From positions 1 through 64,000 of the forward strand of contig JAUZRX010000064.1 in the NCBI GenBank assembly GCA_030949985.1: 64,000 nucleotides of DNA, given 5' to 3'. The notes beneath the pieces were generated by a model. The model worked only from the letters and a program-made list of their open reading frames with translations, was not told the DNA's origin and did no database searches. Position 1 is the first letter of the stretch, and each line of letters begins with the position of its first letter. Source of the stretch: Acidobacteriota bacterium. GTDB lineage: Bacteria; Acidobacteriota; Polarisedimenticolia; J045. Below are positions 45,206-53,548 of the stretch, piece by piece. The position numbers and the translations under genes were made by a program.

Positions 45206-48200
45206 GTGGAAACGCTGCAGGGACACAAGCGCCCCCCCGCCGAGAGCGGTTTCTCCCTCGCCGAGGTCACGGTTGCGCTCGGCATCACGACCATTCTCTT
45301 CCTTGCCGCCCTGTCGATGCTGACCATGGACCACAGGCTGTACAACCGGGACGACGCGGTCCTCGAGGCGGCACGGGAAGGACGCTACGCCATCGACAAG
45401 CTGGAACGCGACATGTTGATGCTCGGCTACCAGGTGGATGTGCGCACGGTGGCGGATCCGGGCCCTGACGGCACGGAAAACACCGACGACGACCTCGTCG
45501 GCCAGCCGTCCATCGTCTACGCAGCCCCCTACGAGCTGGTCTTCAACGCCGATATCGACCCCACCATCGACGCGATCCAGGACGGAAAGACCGGAGACAG
45601 CGTGCCCTCGGGCTACGCCCCCGTGACCTTCCACACGGGAGCCGAAACGATCCGCTACACCCTGGATTCCAACGGCGACGGTGATGTCGACGCCAGCGAC
45701 CAGGGTGACGACGCCGACGAGGCGGTGATCGACAACGACGGCCTCTTTCTGCTGCAACGCGAGACCTACGGCTACAACGGCACCGACAATCAGAACCCCG
45801 CGGGCCCCGTGGCCCTCGTCCGCGGTCCGGTGGCCTACCCCAACGGTGCGCGGGCGATCCCTCTCTTCCTCTACTGGGGTCACTTCGACTCCGACCCGGC
45901 CGAAGACCTGTGGGGCGACGACGGCAGTGGAGGCGGGACCGCCGGCAACGGTATCCTCGAGCCGGGAGAACTGGCCGCCCTCGGCCCCGTCACCGACGAA
46001 GATGCCGACAACGATGCGGTTCTCGACACCGGCGAGGACCGGAACGGCAACGGGACTCTCGACCGTCGCATCTCGGACATCATCACGCGGGTCGAGATCC
46101 ACGTCACCTGCGAGACTTCTTACCCGGACATGACCTACGAGGACCCCAGGCGTTCCTCGAGCACCGAGCCCTTTCGTTACCGCTCGGTGACAATGAACAC
46201 CGAGATCAAGCCGCGGAACACCGATCTTCCGGGAGGCGCCTGCGGCGACGAGCCGGAGAAGACCAGTTCGCCGAGCATCGTCAACGCCTGTTCCGACCCC
46301 CTGGCCGACGGCAAGGTCACCTTGAGCTGGAGCCTGTCGGCGGACGACGGCAATTTCGAGGATGATATCGAGAAGTACCTGATCTGGCGTACCGACGTGA
46401 ACTCCGTGTTCGGACCGACGGCCTTCGACGAGGTCCTCGACGGCACGTCTTCCTGGGAAGACGACTGGATCGAGATGCGCACCTGGCCTCCCCGCCAGTA
46501 CTGGTACCGAGTCCGCGCGATGGACTGCACTCCCCAGCTCAGCCGCCTCGACCCGGTCGTCGGTCCCTACCCTTCGGCCACCGGGCCGTCATATCCGACG
46601 TCCTTCTCGGTATCCGATATCGCCGGTGACGACGGCACGACCCTGAGGGTCGACTGGCATGCTTCTCCGGACGATCCCGCCAACACCACAGGCTACGGCC
46701 AAGACGTCGCCAATTACCATGTCTATCGCTCGACCCAACCCGACTACCGCTGTGTCCCGCCCGTCAACAAAACCGCCATCGCCGCCGACGGGTCGACCCT
46801 GTACAGCTACCTGGACGACGCCACCAACTCGGATTCGGCCCCGGACTACGGCAAACTGTACTACTACTGGCTCCGCGCCGAGGACGACAGCGGAGTGCTC
46901 TCTCCCTACAGCCCCCGCGCCTGTGCGCGGTCCTACAAGGGCCCGAGTCTGCCGCTCTTCCCGCAGATACGCGTTGCCGTCCATGGCAGCAACGACCATC
47001 CGGTCGAGGCATGGTGCCTGCCCAATCCCGACAACGAAGCTGCCGGCTACGACCCCTACCTGATCCAATACAAGCTCTATACCTCGAGCGACCTCAACTC
47101 CGACGGCACTCTCGACAGCCTGGTGGACATTCCCGTCGGTTATACCGAAACGAACAACCTCGATCAAACCAAGTATTTCGACGGTATCTACTGGATCCTC
47201 GGTGACGCCACGAACAACACTCTGCTTCACGGAATCACGGCCGGTAACGCGCCCCGCGACATGGGACAGCCCGGCAACAATCTGCTGGATGTCGACTTCA
47301 TCAATCGCCTCGACGGCCTGGCCGTTGGTGACGCCGGCGAGATTCTCCAAACCAGCGACGGTGGTATCAACTGGACCGATGTTTCCGGCAGCGTGACATC
47401 CTCCGACCTCAAGGCGGTCGACCAGATGGACGAGCAAGTCGCAGTCGCCGTGGGCCTGGGCGGAACCATCGTTCGCAGTGCCGACGGCGGTGCGAGCTGG
47501 GCACTGATTTCATCCCCGGTGTCCAACGACCTGCGCGGCGTCAGCGGCTGGGACGGCTTCTTCGTCGCCGTCGGCGACGCGGGAACCGTGCTGACATCCT
47601 CCGATGGAGGAGTGACTTTCACGGAGAACCTCACCTACCCCGGTACGGACACTGTTTTCGACGTCTGCGCGACATCCACGGCCGGCGGTGGCACCTTGAT
47701 ATATGCCGCTACCCAAGACGCCATCTACGTTTCGGCGGACGGGGGTGGAACCTGGTCCCTGAAAGACTTTACCGGTGAAGGGCGAATCACCTCTATCGCT
47801 TGCGTGGAGACCGGATCCGCGATTGCGGCTTCCAGCGACACGGGCGCCGTGCTCCTGACGACCGACGAAGGCACGACATGGAGCTACCAGGGCGCCTCCG
47901 CCACAGAACCTGTCGACGTGGAAATGGTCACCTCGCGGCTGGTCTGGGTCGCCGATCGAACAGGAGAACTGCACTACCGGGATCATACGGGAACCTGGCA
48001 GACCCTCAACCTTCCGCCGGGCGTCGTTCCCATCAACCTTGCCGCACGCGACGAAATCGTCTTCGAGTTGAACAACACCGCGGATTGGCCCAGCGGAACG
48101 CCCTATTTCGGGGTAATCACGGCCGCCTACAACCAGGGCTCCACCCTGGACGGCGAGGCCGGGATGATTCCCGATCAGCCTTCCAGCATCGAGTCGCCCG

Positions 48201-48268
48201 ACGACTCGGATCCCCAGATCCGGGTCGATTCCTGCAACAGCTTCGAGCTTTCGGTCATCCAGCCGTGA
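45206..48268 (+). CDS. Giant PilW-like prepilin with C-terminal beta-propeller-like repeats
   Basis: A 1020-residue protein, about three times a normal PilW. The N-terminus is a true prepilin: a leader ending in ESG at residue 15, then FSLAEVTVALGITTILFLAA (Phe+1, Glu+5) and a spine (EAAREGRYAIDKLERDMLML). Acidic calcium-type loops follow at 154-165 (DSNGDGDVDASD) and 278-286 (DRNGNGTLD). The middle has two FN3-like beta segments (about 370-590). From about 690 to 940 lie Ycf48/BNR-type repeats, each with TSDGG-, SADGG- or SSDGG-like turns followed by W. GTG at 45206 follows AAGGAGG. It is likely a pilus-tip adhesin built into a pilin. Confidence 0.8.
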   Translation: METLQGHKRPPAESGFSLAEVTVALGITTILFLAALSMLTMDHRLYNRDDAVLEAAREGRYAIDKLERDMLMLGYQVDVRTVADPGPDGTENTDDDLVGQPSIVYAAPYELVFNADIDPTIDAIQDGKTGDSVPSGYAPVTFHTGAETIRYTLDSNGDGDVDASDQGDDADEAVIDNDGLFLLQRETYGYNGTDNQNPAGPVALVRGPVAYPNGARAIPLFLYWGHFDSDPAEDLWGDDGSGGGTAGNGILEPGELAALGPVTDEDADNDAVLDTGEDRNGNGTLDRRISDIITRVEIHVTCETSYPDMTYEDPRRSSSTEPFRYRSVTMNTEIKPRNTDLPGGACGDEPEKTSSPSIVNACSDPLADGKVTLSWSLSADDGNFEDDIEKYLIWRTDVNSVFGPTAFDEVLDGTSSWEDDWIEMRTWPPRQYWYRVRAMDCTPQLSRLDPVVGPYPSATGPSYPTSFSVSDIAGDDGTTLRVDWHASPDDPANTTGYGQDVANYHVYRSTQPDYRCVPPVNKTAIAADGSTLYSYLDDATNSDSAPDYGKLYYYWLRAEDDSGVLSPYSPRACARSYKGPSLPLFPQIRVAVHGSNDHPVEAWCLPNPDNEAAGYDPYLIQYKLYTSSDLNSDGTLDSLVDIPVGYTETNNLDQTKYFDGIYWILGDATNNTLLHGITAGNAPRDMGQPGNNLLDVDFINRLDGLAVGDAGEILQTSDGGINWTDVSGSVTSSDLKAVDQMDEQVAVAVGLGGTIVRSADGGASWALISSPVSNDLRGVSGWDGFFVAVGDAGTVLTSSDGGVTFTENLTYPGTDTVFDVCATSTAGGGTLIYAATQDAIYVSADGGGTWSLKDFTGEGRITSIACVETGSAIAASSDTGAVLLTTDEGTTWSYQGASATEPVDVEMVTSRLVWVADRTGELHYRDHTGTWQTLNLPPGVVPINLAARDEIVFELNNTADWPSGTPYFGVITAAYNQGSTLDGEAGMIPDQPSSIESPDDSDPQIRVDSCNSFELSVIQP

Positions 48269-48282
48269 GGAAGGAGCAGACG

Positions 48283-50493
48283 ATGATCACCCATGTCAAC
48301 GAAAAGGGATCGGCGCTGGTCGTCGTGCTCTTCGTCATCTCGGGCCTGACGCTGATCGGCTTGGCGATGCTCGGCTCGGCGACCTTGTCGCTCAAGTCGG
48401 CTTCCGTCGGGGCCGACGACGCCGAACTCTTCTACATCGCCGAAGCCGGTCTCGAGCGGATGATCGGCGACGTGACATGTTCGCTGGTCGGCCAGCCGGA
48501 CCTGGACCATATCTTCGACAACTATGTCATGCTTCACATGACCCATGGACGCTCGCGGGGTGCTGACGGAGAGGCCGGAACCTCGGACGACTCGGGGCGC
48601 GATTACGTGAACGTGCAGCACGGCCGCGGCACCTTTACCATCGACATCCTCTGCTACCCCTCGACCATCGCCGAGGCGCGGAACCTGGAATTCGTCGATA
48701 TGAACATTCGTTCAACCGCCACCATCGGCGACCAGACGAAGACCGTATCCAGCGTGATCCGGCTCAAGCTGATTCCCTCGCGGGTCTTCGACAACGCCTA
48801 TTTCATGAACAACTTCGGTTGGATGAGCGGCTGGTCCTGCGGCTCGCTCTACATGCACGGCAACCTGCGCGCCAACGGCGACATCAAGCTCTACAACTCC
48901 TGCGTGCGCGGCCGTGGCACTCCCTACTACGAGAAGATCGTGGTCAACGACCTGATCGGTCGTATCCACGACGGTGGCCTGATCGCGGGCGGCAGAATTC
49001 TCGGAGCCGACGACGTCCAAGGCGACTACGCCGATTCGGCCAATCAGCATGAATACCAGGACGTGATCCCGATGCCGAACCTCTCCGACCTTTCGATCTA
49101 CGTCAAGGCCGCGCGGGAGTGGAACGGTGGAACACCCGGAGACGACGGCATCTGGGGTACGCCGGACGATACCGGCGGCTCGACGCTGCAGGTCTGGGAC
49201 CGGGCCCTCGGACGTTACCGCACCTATCGTGGCTGCATCGGGTGCAACCTGGGGCCGGATGGCCTGTGGGGTACAGCCGACGACTTCTACGGCCGGGACG
49301 GCCTGCCCAACACCGACGACGACGAGTCCCCCTTCATGGTACTCGACGGACGCACCCAGCCGATCATCATCGACGGGCCGGTGGTCATCGGCTCCCCCGG
49401 TGCCGACGGCATCTGGAACACCGACGACGAGTGGGATGCCACCGGTCTGCGGCCGATGACCGGCGCGGTGATCATCGTCGGCCGCGTTTCCGGTCAGGGC
49501 AGCATCTACACTCCGGGCAACATCTACCTGCCCGATCAGCTCGTCTACGACAATCCGACGCGGCCTCATCTGCCGGGTGACGGCACGCCTCCGGGCACCG
49601 GATACGGCAATAGCGTCAGCACCAACTACGCTTCGATGGCGGAAGAAGACATCGAGGGCTGGCGACAGCTCACCACAGCCACCAGCCCGGCGGGGACCTA
49701 CCAGGTTCGGGACGCCGACATGCTCGGCCTCTTCGCCCGGGAGAACATCATCATCGGCCGTTTCACCAATGGGGCTTACTGGGGGTCTGTGGATGGATGG
49801 CTGGCTGATCCGGACAACGAATCCAAAGAAGATCTCGGGCTGGACAATTTGCCCAATACCGGTGACACGAACGAGGGTAACGGCACATGGGATGTCCGGA
49901 CCTACGCTTCCAACGGGGCCAATCAGTGTGGATCGGGCCTGATCCCGGCGGGCTACAGCCCGGGCGACGTGATTCCCGGCTCCGGCGAGGACCTGGACGG
50001 GGACGGGCGCTACGACGCGACCATCGTCCGCGGTTCGCTCAACGCCCAGGGTATACCGTCTTCGGGATCGTCGAGCTTTGCCTTCCCCGAAGACATCAAC
50101 GACCGCCTCGACTCCAGCGCCAGCGACCCCAACACGGCCACGCCGATCGACACCGACGGCGACGGGCTGATCTGGCGGGGTAGCCCCTTCTGGACCGACA
50201 GCGCCACCAACCACAGCTGGGCCGAGATCGCGCCGTACCTGCCGCAGACCGACTCGGTGCACGCCGTGCTCTACACCAACCACGCCATCGCCGGCGTGCA
50301 GATTCGGGGGCCCTCGGGTTTCCACGAATACTTCGGCGCCTTCGTCGCCCGGGTCGAGGCCACCGTCGGCTCGGCGATCTCTGTCTTCAGCCACGACCCG
50401 CGCCTGCTGGGAGGCGCCAAGGACTTCGGGCTGTACCTGCCCCGCGAAAAGGCGATCGAGGTGCGGGCCTGGAAGGAGGAGATCGTCGAGTGA
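48283..50493 (+). CDS. Giant PilX-like minor pilin with acidic repeats
   Basis: A 736-residue protein. The N-terminus KGSALVVVLFVISGLTLIGL and the downstream FYIAEAGLERMIGDV match PilX/GspK-type pilins, which lack Glu+5. Normal PilX is below 200 residues. The long body has repeated acidic turns of the form G-x-D-G-x3-T-x-D-D at 93-103, 286-296, 324-334, 337-347 and 373-382, and Ca-loop-like segments such as DLDGDGRYDA and DTDGDGLIW. Between them are beta-rich segments with many GG turns. AAGGAG precedes the ATG at 48283. It probably forms part of the pilus tip with the giant PilW-like protein. Confidence 0.75.
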   Translation: MITHVNEKGSALVVVLFVISGLTLIGLAMLGSATLSLKSASVGADDAELFYIAEAGLERMIGDVTCSLVGQPDLDHIFDNYVMLHMTHGRSRGADGEAGTSDDSGRDYVNVQHGRGTFTIDILCYPSTIAEARNLEFVDMNIRSTATIGDQTKTVSSVIRLKLIPSRVFDNAYFMNNFGWMSGWSCGSLYMHGNLRANGDIKLYNSCVRGRGTPYYEKIVVNDLIGRIHDGGLIAGGRILGADDVQGDYADSANQHEYQDVIPMPNLSDLSIYVKAAREWNGGTPGDDGIWGTPDDTGGSTLQVWDRALGRYRTYRGCIGCNLGPDGLWGTADDFYGRDGLPNTDDDESPFMVLDGRTQPIIIDGPVVIGSPGADGIWNTDDEWDATGLRPMTGAVIIVGRVSGQGSIYTPGNIYLPDQLVYDNPTRPHLPGDGTPPGTGYGNSVSTNYASMAEEDIEGWRQLTTATSPAGTYQVRDADMLGLFARENIIIGRFTNGAYWGSVDGWLADPDNESKEDLGLDNLPNTGDTNEGNGTWDVRTYASNGANQCGSGLIPAGYSPGDVIPGSGEDLDGDGRYDATIVRGSLNAQGIPSSGSSSFAFPEDINDRLDSSASDPNTATPIDTDGDGLIWRGSPFWTDSATNHSWAEIAPYLPQTDSVHAVLYTNHAIAGVQIRGPSGFHEYFGAFVARVEATVGSAISVFSHDPRLLGGAKDFGLYLPREKAIEVRAWKEEIVE

Positions 50494-51425
50494 AACCGGT
50501 CTCCCTGCTCAGCCTCGGGGCCCCGCCCCTCGCCGCCATCGCCGCGGCCATGGCGGCACCATGGCTGACGGGTGCCGCCGCCACGACAGCCCTGGCCGCG
50601 GCGGCGGCCGTCTGCCTGGCTGCAGCGGCCCACGCGCTCGGGCGGCAGGATGGCTCCTCCCCCGCCCTGCGGGTGCTCGCCGGCGGCCTGGCCGCGCTGG
50701 CTTTCGCCGGTGCCGCAGGCATCCTTTTCGAAGCGCCCCTCCGCCTGCTGATCACCTTCGTCCTGCTCGGCGCCGCCGCCTGCAGCGTGGGGGCGACCCT
50801 CGTCAGCCGGGCCTGGCAACGACGGGAAGTCGAACTCGCCCGCCTGCGCTCTCAGCTCGTTCGCCGCGAGGGTGATGTGCGGGCCCAGGCCGACCGCATT
50901 CGACGGCTCGACCTGATCGACCCCGTCACGGGGCTCCTCAACCACCGGGGGCTGCTCAGGGCCATCGAGGTAGCCACCGCCGAAAGCGCGAGCCGCCATG
51001 AGCCGTTGGCCCTGATCGTGATGGAACTACCCGACGACCTGCCCCGCCCCGGCGAACCCACGGCGGGGGGCCAGCGCCTCCGCCTGGGACGGGCGCTGGG
51101 TAGCGCCGTCCGCGGGTCGGACGCCCTGGGCCGATGGAGTGATCGCCGCCTGGCGCTGGTGCTCTCCTGCTGCCATAACCCACGCCCCGCAACCGAGCGC
51201 CTGCAGCACGCGCTCGAGACCGTCGGTCTCTCCCGGCAGACGACCCCGCTCGCAGGGGTCACCATCGGGCCCAACGGCCCCTGGCCCGCGGCTCCCGATT
51301 TGCTGGCCGCCGCGGAGGCTGCCCTCGATGCCTCCCGCCAGGCGCCGGAAAACGCGGAGACCGCCCTCTGGCCGGTGGAACTGGGCCTCAGCGCCCGCGC
51401 CGAAAGCCCCGCCCCCGTCCATTGA
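50490..51425 (+). CDS. Membrane protein with degenerate GGDEF domain
   Basis: A 311-residue protein. The N-terminal 110 residues hold about four TM segments (Ala/Leu-rich). A short linker helix leads to a GGDEF-like domain that keeps DLIDPVTGLLNHRGLLRAIE at about 141-160, the typical start. The signature expected at about 217-221 is SDRRL instead of GGDEF, and the region before the end (LAAAEAALDASRQA) still resembles the family. It cannot make cyclic-di-GMP by the known mechanism. GTG at 50490 overlaps the upstream stop (GTGA), so it is the last gene of the sigma-54 pilin operon and may be a receptor or scaffold there. Confidence 0.65.
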   Translation: MKPVSLLSLGAPPLAAIAAAMAAPWLTGAAATTALAAAAAVCLAAAAHALGRQDGSSPALRVLAGGLAALAFAGAAGILFEAPLRLLITFVLLGAAACSVGATLVSRAWQRREVELARLRSQLVRREGDVRAQADRIRRLDLIDPVTGLLNHRGLLRAIEVATAESASRHEPLALIVMELPDDLPRPGEPTAGGQRLRLGRALGSAVRGSDALGRWSDRRLALVLSCCHNPRPATERLQHALETVGLSRQTTPLAGVTIGPNGPWPAAPDLLAAAEAALDASRQAPENAETALWPVELGLSARAESPAPVH

Positions 51426-51762
51426 CCCCACGCCGTGGACCGAAACATGCCCTTCCCGGCCTCTCCCGCGACGCGGACGGGAAACGCTGGAGCGCGCAGT
51501 GGCGGGATCGGGCGATCCGGCCCCGATCCCTGCCCCCTCGAAAAGCGCGAACGGAGTCCATGCGCGGTCGACGCTCGAGCGTGGAATCCGAAGCCCGCAG
51601 CGCCCCCATGCGGACAGACATTGCGGACACCGCCCGCCCTTCCGGGAGAGGCCGGCTTTTCAGCGCCCGGGGCGGGAAGGAGCTTCTTCGCGCCAGGGCG
51701 GAAAAGCCGAGGGCGCCCCGCGGGGCGCCCATCGCGTCAAGCTTCTACCGGCCGCGAAAGAC
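51426..51762 (+). other. Spacer without a gene
   Basis: A 337-base region between the convergent GGDEF-like and erpA genes. The open frames are not protein-like. It contains a perfect palindrome at 51711-51730, listed separately. Confidence 0.6.
51711..51730 (-). terminator. Possible terminator after erpA
   Basis: A perfect 20-base palindrome (GGGCGCCCCG/CGGGGCGCCC) 33 bases after the erpA stop codon. On the minus strand it is followed by TCGGCTTTTCC, a weak T tract. Confidence 0.4.
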
Positions 51763-52110
51763 TCAGGCCTGGAAGCTGTGCCCACAGCCGCAAGAGCTCG
51801 AGGCGTTGGGGTTCTGCACGGTGAACCCGGAGCCACTGAGACTCTCGACGTAGTCCACCGTGGCGCCGCGGAGGTAGTTCATGGACAGGGGATCGACAGC
51901 CACTTTGACACCGTGGACCTCGCCGCGGAAGTCGTTCTCCTGCGGCTCATCGAAAACGAAAGCATAGCGAAAACCGGCGCAGCCGCCGCCCTCGACGAAG
52001 ACCCGGAAGGCCTTGCCCGAGAACTCTTCGTTACCGTTCGCATAAGTCCGGATCTTCCCGGCTGCGACCTCCGTCAACTGAACAGGGAATTCGTTGGTCG
52101 TCGCACTCAT
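51763..52110 (-). CDS. erpA: Iron-sulfur cluster insertion protein, ErpA/IscA family
   Basis: A 115-residue A-type carrier for Fe-S clusters. It has all three cluster cysteines: GGGCAGFRYAF near residue 44 and the terminal SSCGCGHSF. The N-terminus (FPVQLTEVAAGKIRTYA) and the middle (VDPLSMNYLRGATVDYVESL) fit the family. No other isc or suf genes are in the window. Confidence 0.95.
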   Translation of the reverse strand: MSATTNEFPVQLTEVAAGKIRTYANGNEEFSGKAFRVFVEGGGCAGFRYAFVFDEPQENDFRGEVHGVKVAVDPLSMNYLRGATVDYVESLSGSGFTVQNPNASSSCGCGHSFQA

Positions 52111-52303
52111 CGGATCGTCTCCTCGGTCGTGCCGGTTGCGGGGAGAAGCACCCCGCCCCGCACGGCTGACAATGACAAGTCTTACAGGACTAGCTTAGTC
52201 GCTTTTCCGCCTCGGATCAAACCGGGCCGCCCGCGAGCGCACTGCGGCTCCATGGCCATCTTCCGGTATCATGCCCCCACGAGGCCCCCAAGGCGGAGCG
52301 GAA

Positions 52304-53548
52304 ATGTACAGCAGGCGCGTGGTGATCACAGGCATGGGTGGAGTTTCCTCCATCGGCACCGGCCTACCGGCCATCACCGAGGCCCTCAAGCAGGGACGCT
52401 CGGGCATCGGACACGTGGCGGACTGGGCCGAACGCGGCATCGCCTCCCGGGTCGGCGGGCTTCCCGAAGCCGAACCCGACTCCCCCATCACCACCCGCAA
52501 GACCGCCAAGACGTCGAGTTCCTGTGGCCTGATGGCCATGCGGGCGTCCACCGAGGCCCTCGATCAGGCGGCCCTGCCCCTCGAGGAAGTCCAGGGAAGC
52601 GACCTGCCGGTGCTGATCGGGTCGGGCACCGGCTCGTCGATCGAGAACTACCGCATCGCGGCGACGGTGGAAAAGCACCACTCCACCCGGCGGGTCAGCC
52701 CCTTCGGCGTACCCCGGGTGATGGGCTCGACCGCATCGGCCAACGTCTCGGTGGCCCTGGGCGTCCGTGGCGAGAGCTGGTCGGTCTCCTCGGCCTGCTC
52801 CACCGGCGCCCATGCGCTGGGCCTGGCCGCGATGATGATCCGCTGGGGCCGCTACGATCGCATCCTCGCCGGCGCCGCCGACGAGATCGACTGGTCCCGG
52901 GCCGGCGCCTTCGATGCCATGCGTGCGCTCTCGCGGGGCTACAACGACCGTCCGGAACAGGCGTCCCGGCCTTTCGATCGAGACCGGGACGGCTTCGTCA
53001 TCAGCGGAGGAGCCGGCGTGCTGGTCCTCGAAAGCCTCGACTCGGCCCTCGGTCGCGGCGCGCCGATCCAGGCCGAGATCCTCGGCTTCGGCGCCAATTC
53101 CGACGGCCGGGACATGGTCGCCCCGGATCCCGCGGGAGCTGCCGGCGTCATGCGCCTGGCTCTCGACGAAGCGGGAGTCGCCCCCGGAGACGTGGACTAC
53201 GTCAACGCCCATGGCACATCCACGCCCCAAGGCGACCCCTCCGAGGCCCGAGCCATGGAGCAGGTCTTCGGTGACAGGCAACCCTGGATCTCGTCCACCA
53301 AGTCCATCACGGGACACGCGATCGGCGCCGCCGGCGCGCTGGAAGCGATCTACTCGGTGATCATGCTCCAGGAGGGCTTCATCGCGCCGAGCCGCAACGT
53401 GGAAAACATCGACGAGAGCTGCGCCCACCTCAATCTGGTCACCGAGATCAACACGCTGGCCCCGCGCCTGGCCCTTTCCAACAGCTTCGGGTTCGGCGGG
53501 ACCAACGCCTGCCTGGTTCTCCGACGCTGGGAGGACGGCTGCGCCTGA
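52304..53548 (+). CDS. fabB: 3-oxoacyl-ACP synthase I (FabB-like)
   Basis: A 414-residue condensing enzyme of fatty-acid synthesis. The Cys-His-His triad is visible: VSSACSTGAHALG, VNAHGTSTPQGD and STKSITGHAIGAAGAL. The segment FDAMRALSRGYNDRPEQASR and the ending NSFGFGGTNACLVLR are closer to FabB than to FabF. No fabA or other fab genes are adjacent. GGAG lies before the ATG at 52304. It overlaps lnt (TGATG), which suggests coupling of lipid synthesis and lipoprotein maturation. Confidence 0.92.
   Translation: MYSRRVVITGMGGVSSIGTGLPAITEALKQGRSGIGHVADWAERGIASRVGGLPEAEPDSPITTRKTAKTSSSCGLMAMRASTEALDQAALPLEEVQGSDLPVLIGSGTGSSIENYRIAATVEKHHSTRRVSPFGVPRVMGSTASANVSVALGVRGESWSVSSACSTGAHALGLAAMMIRWGRYDRILAGAADEIDWSRAGAFDAMRALSRGYNDRPEQASRPFDRDRDGFVISGGAGVLVLESLDSALGRGAPIQAEILGFGANSDGRDMVAPDPAGAAGVMRLALDEAGVAPGDVDYVNAHGTSTPQGDPSEARAMEQVFGDRQPWISSTKSITGHAIGAAGALEAIYSVIMLQEGFIAPSRNVENIDESCAHLNLVTEINTLAPRLALSNSFGFGGTNACLVLRRWEDGCA

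Noticed and set aside
48712-50394. 560-codon minus-strand frame over the PilX-like gene
   Set aside because: Val/Gly/Arg-rich antisense reading of acidic repeats; the plus strand has a ribosome site and PilX N-terminus.
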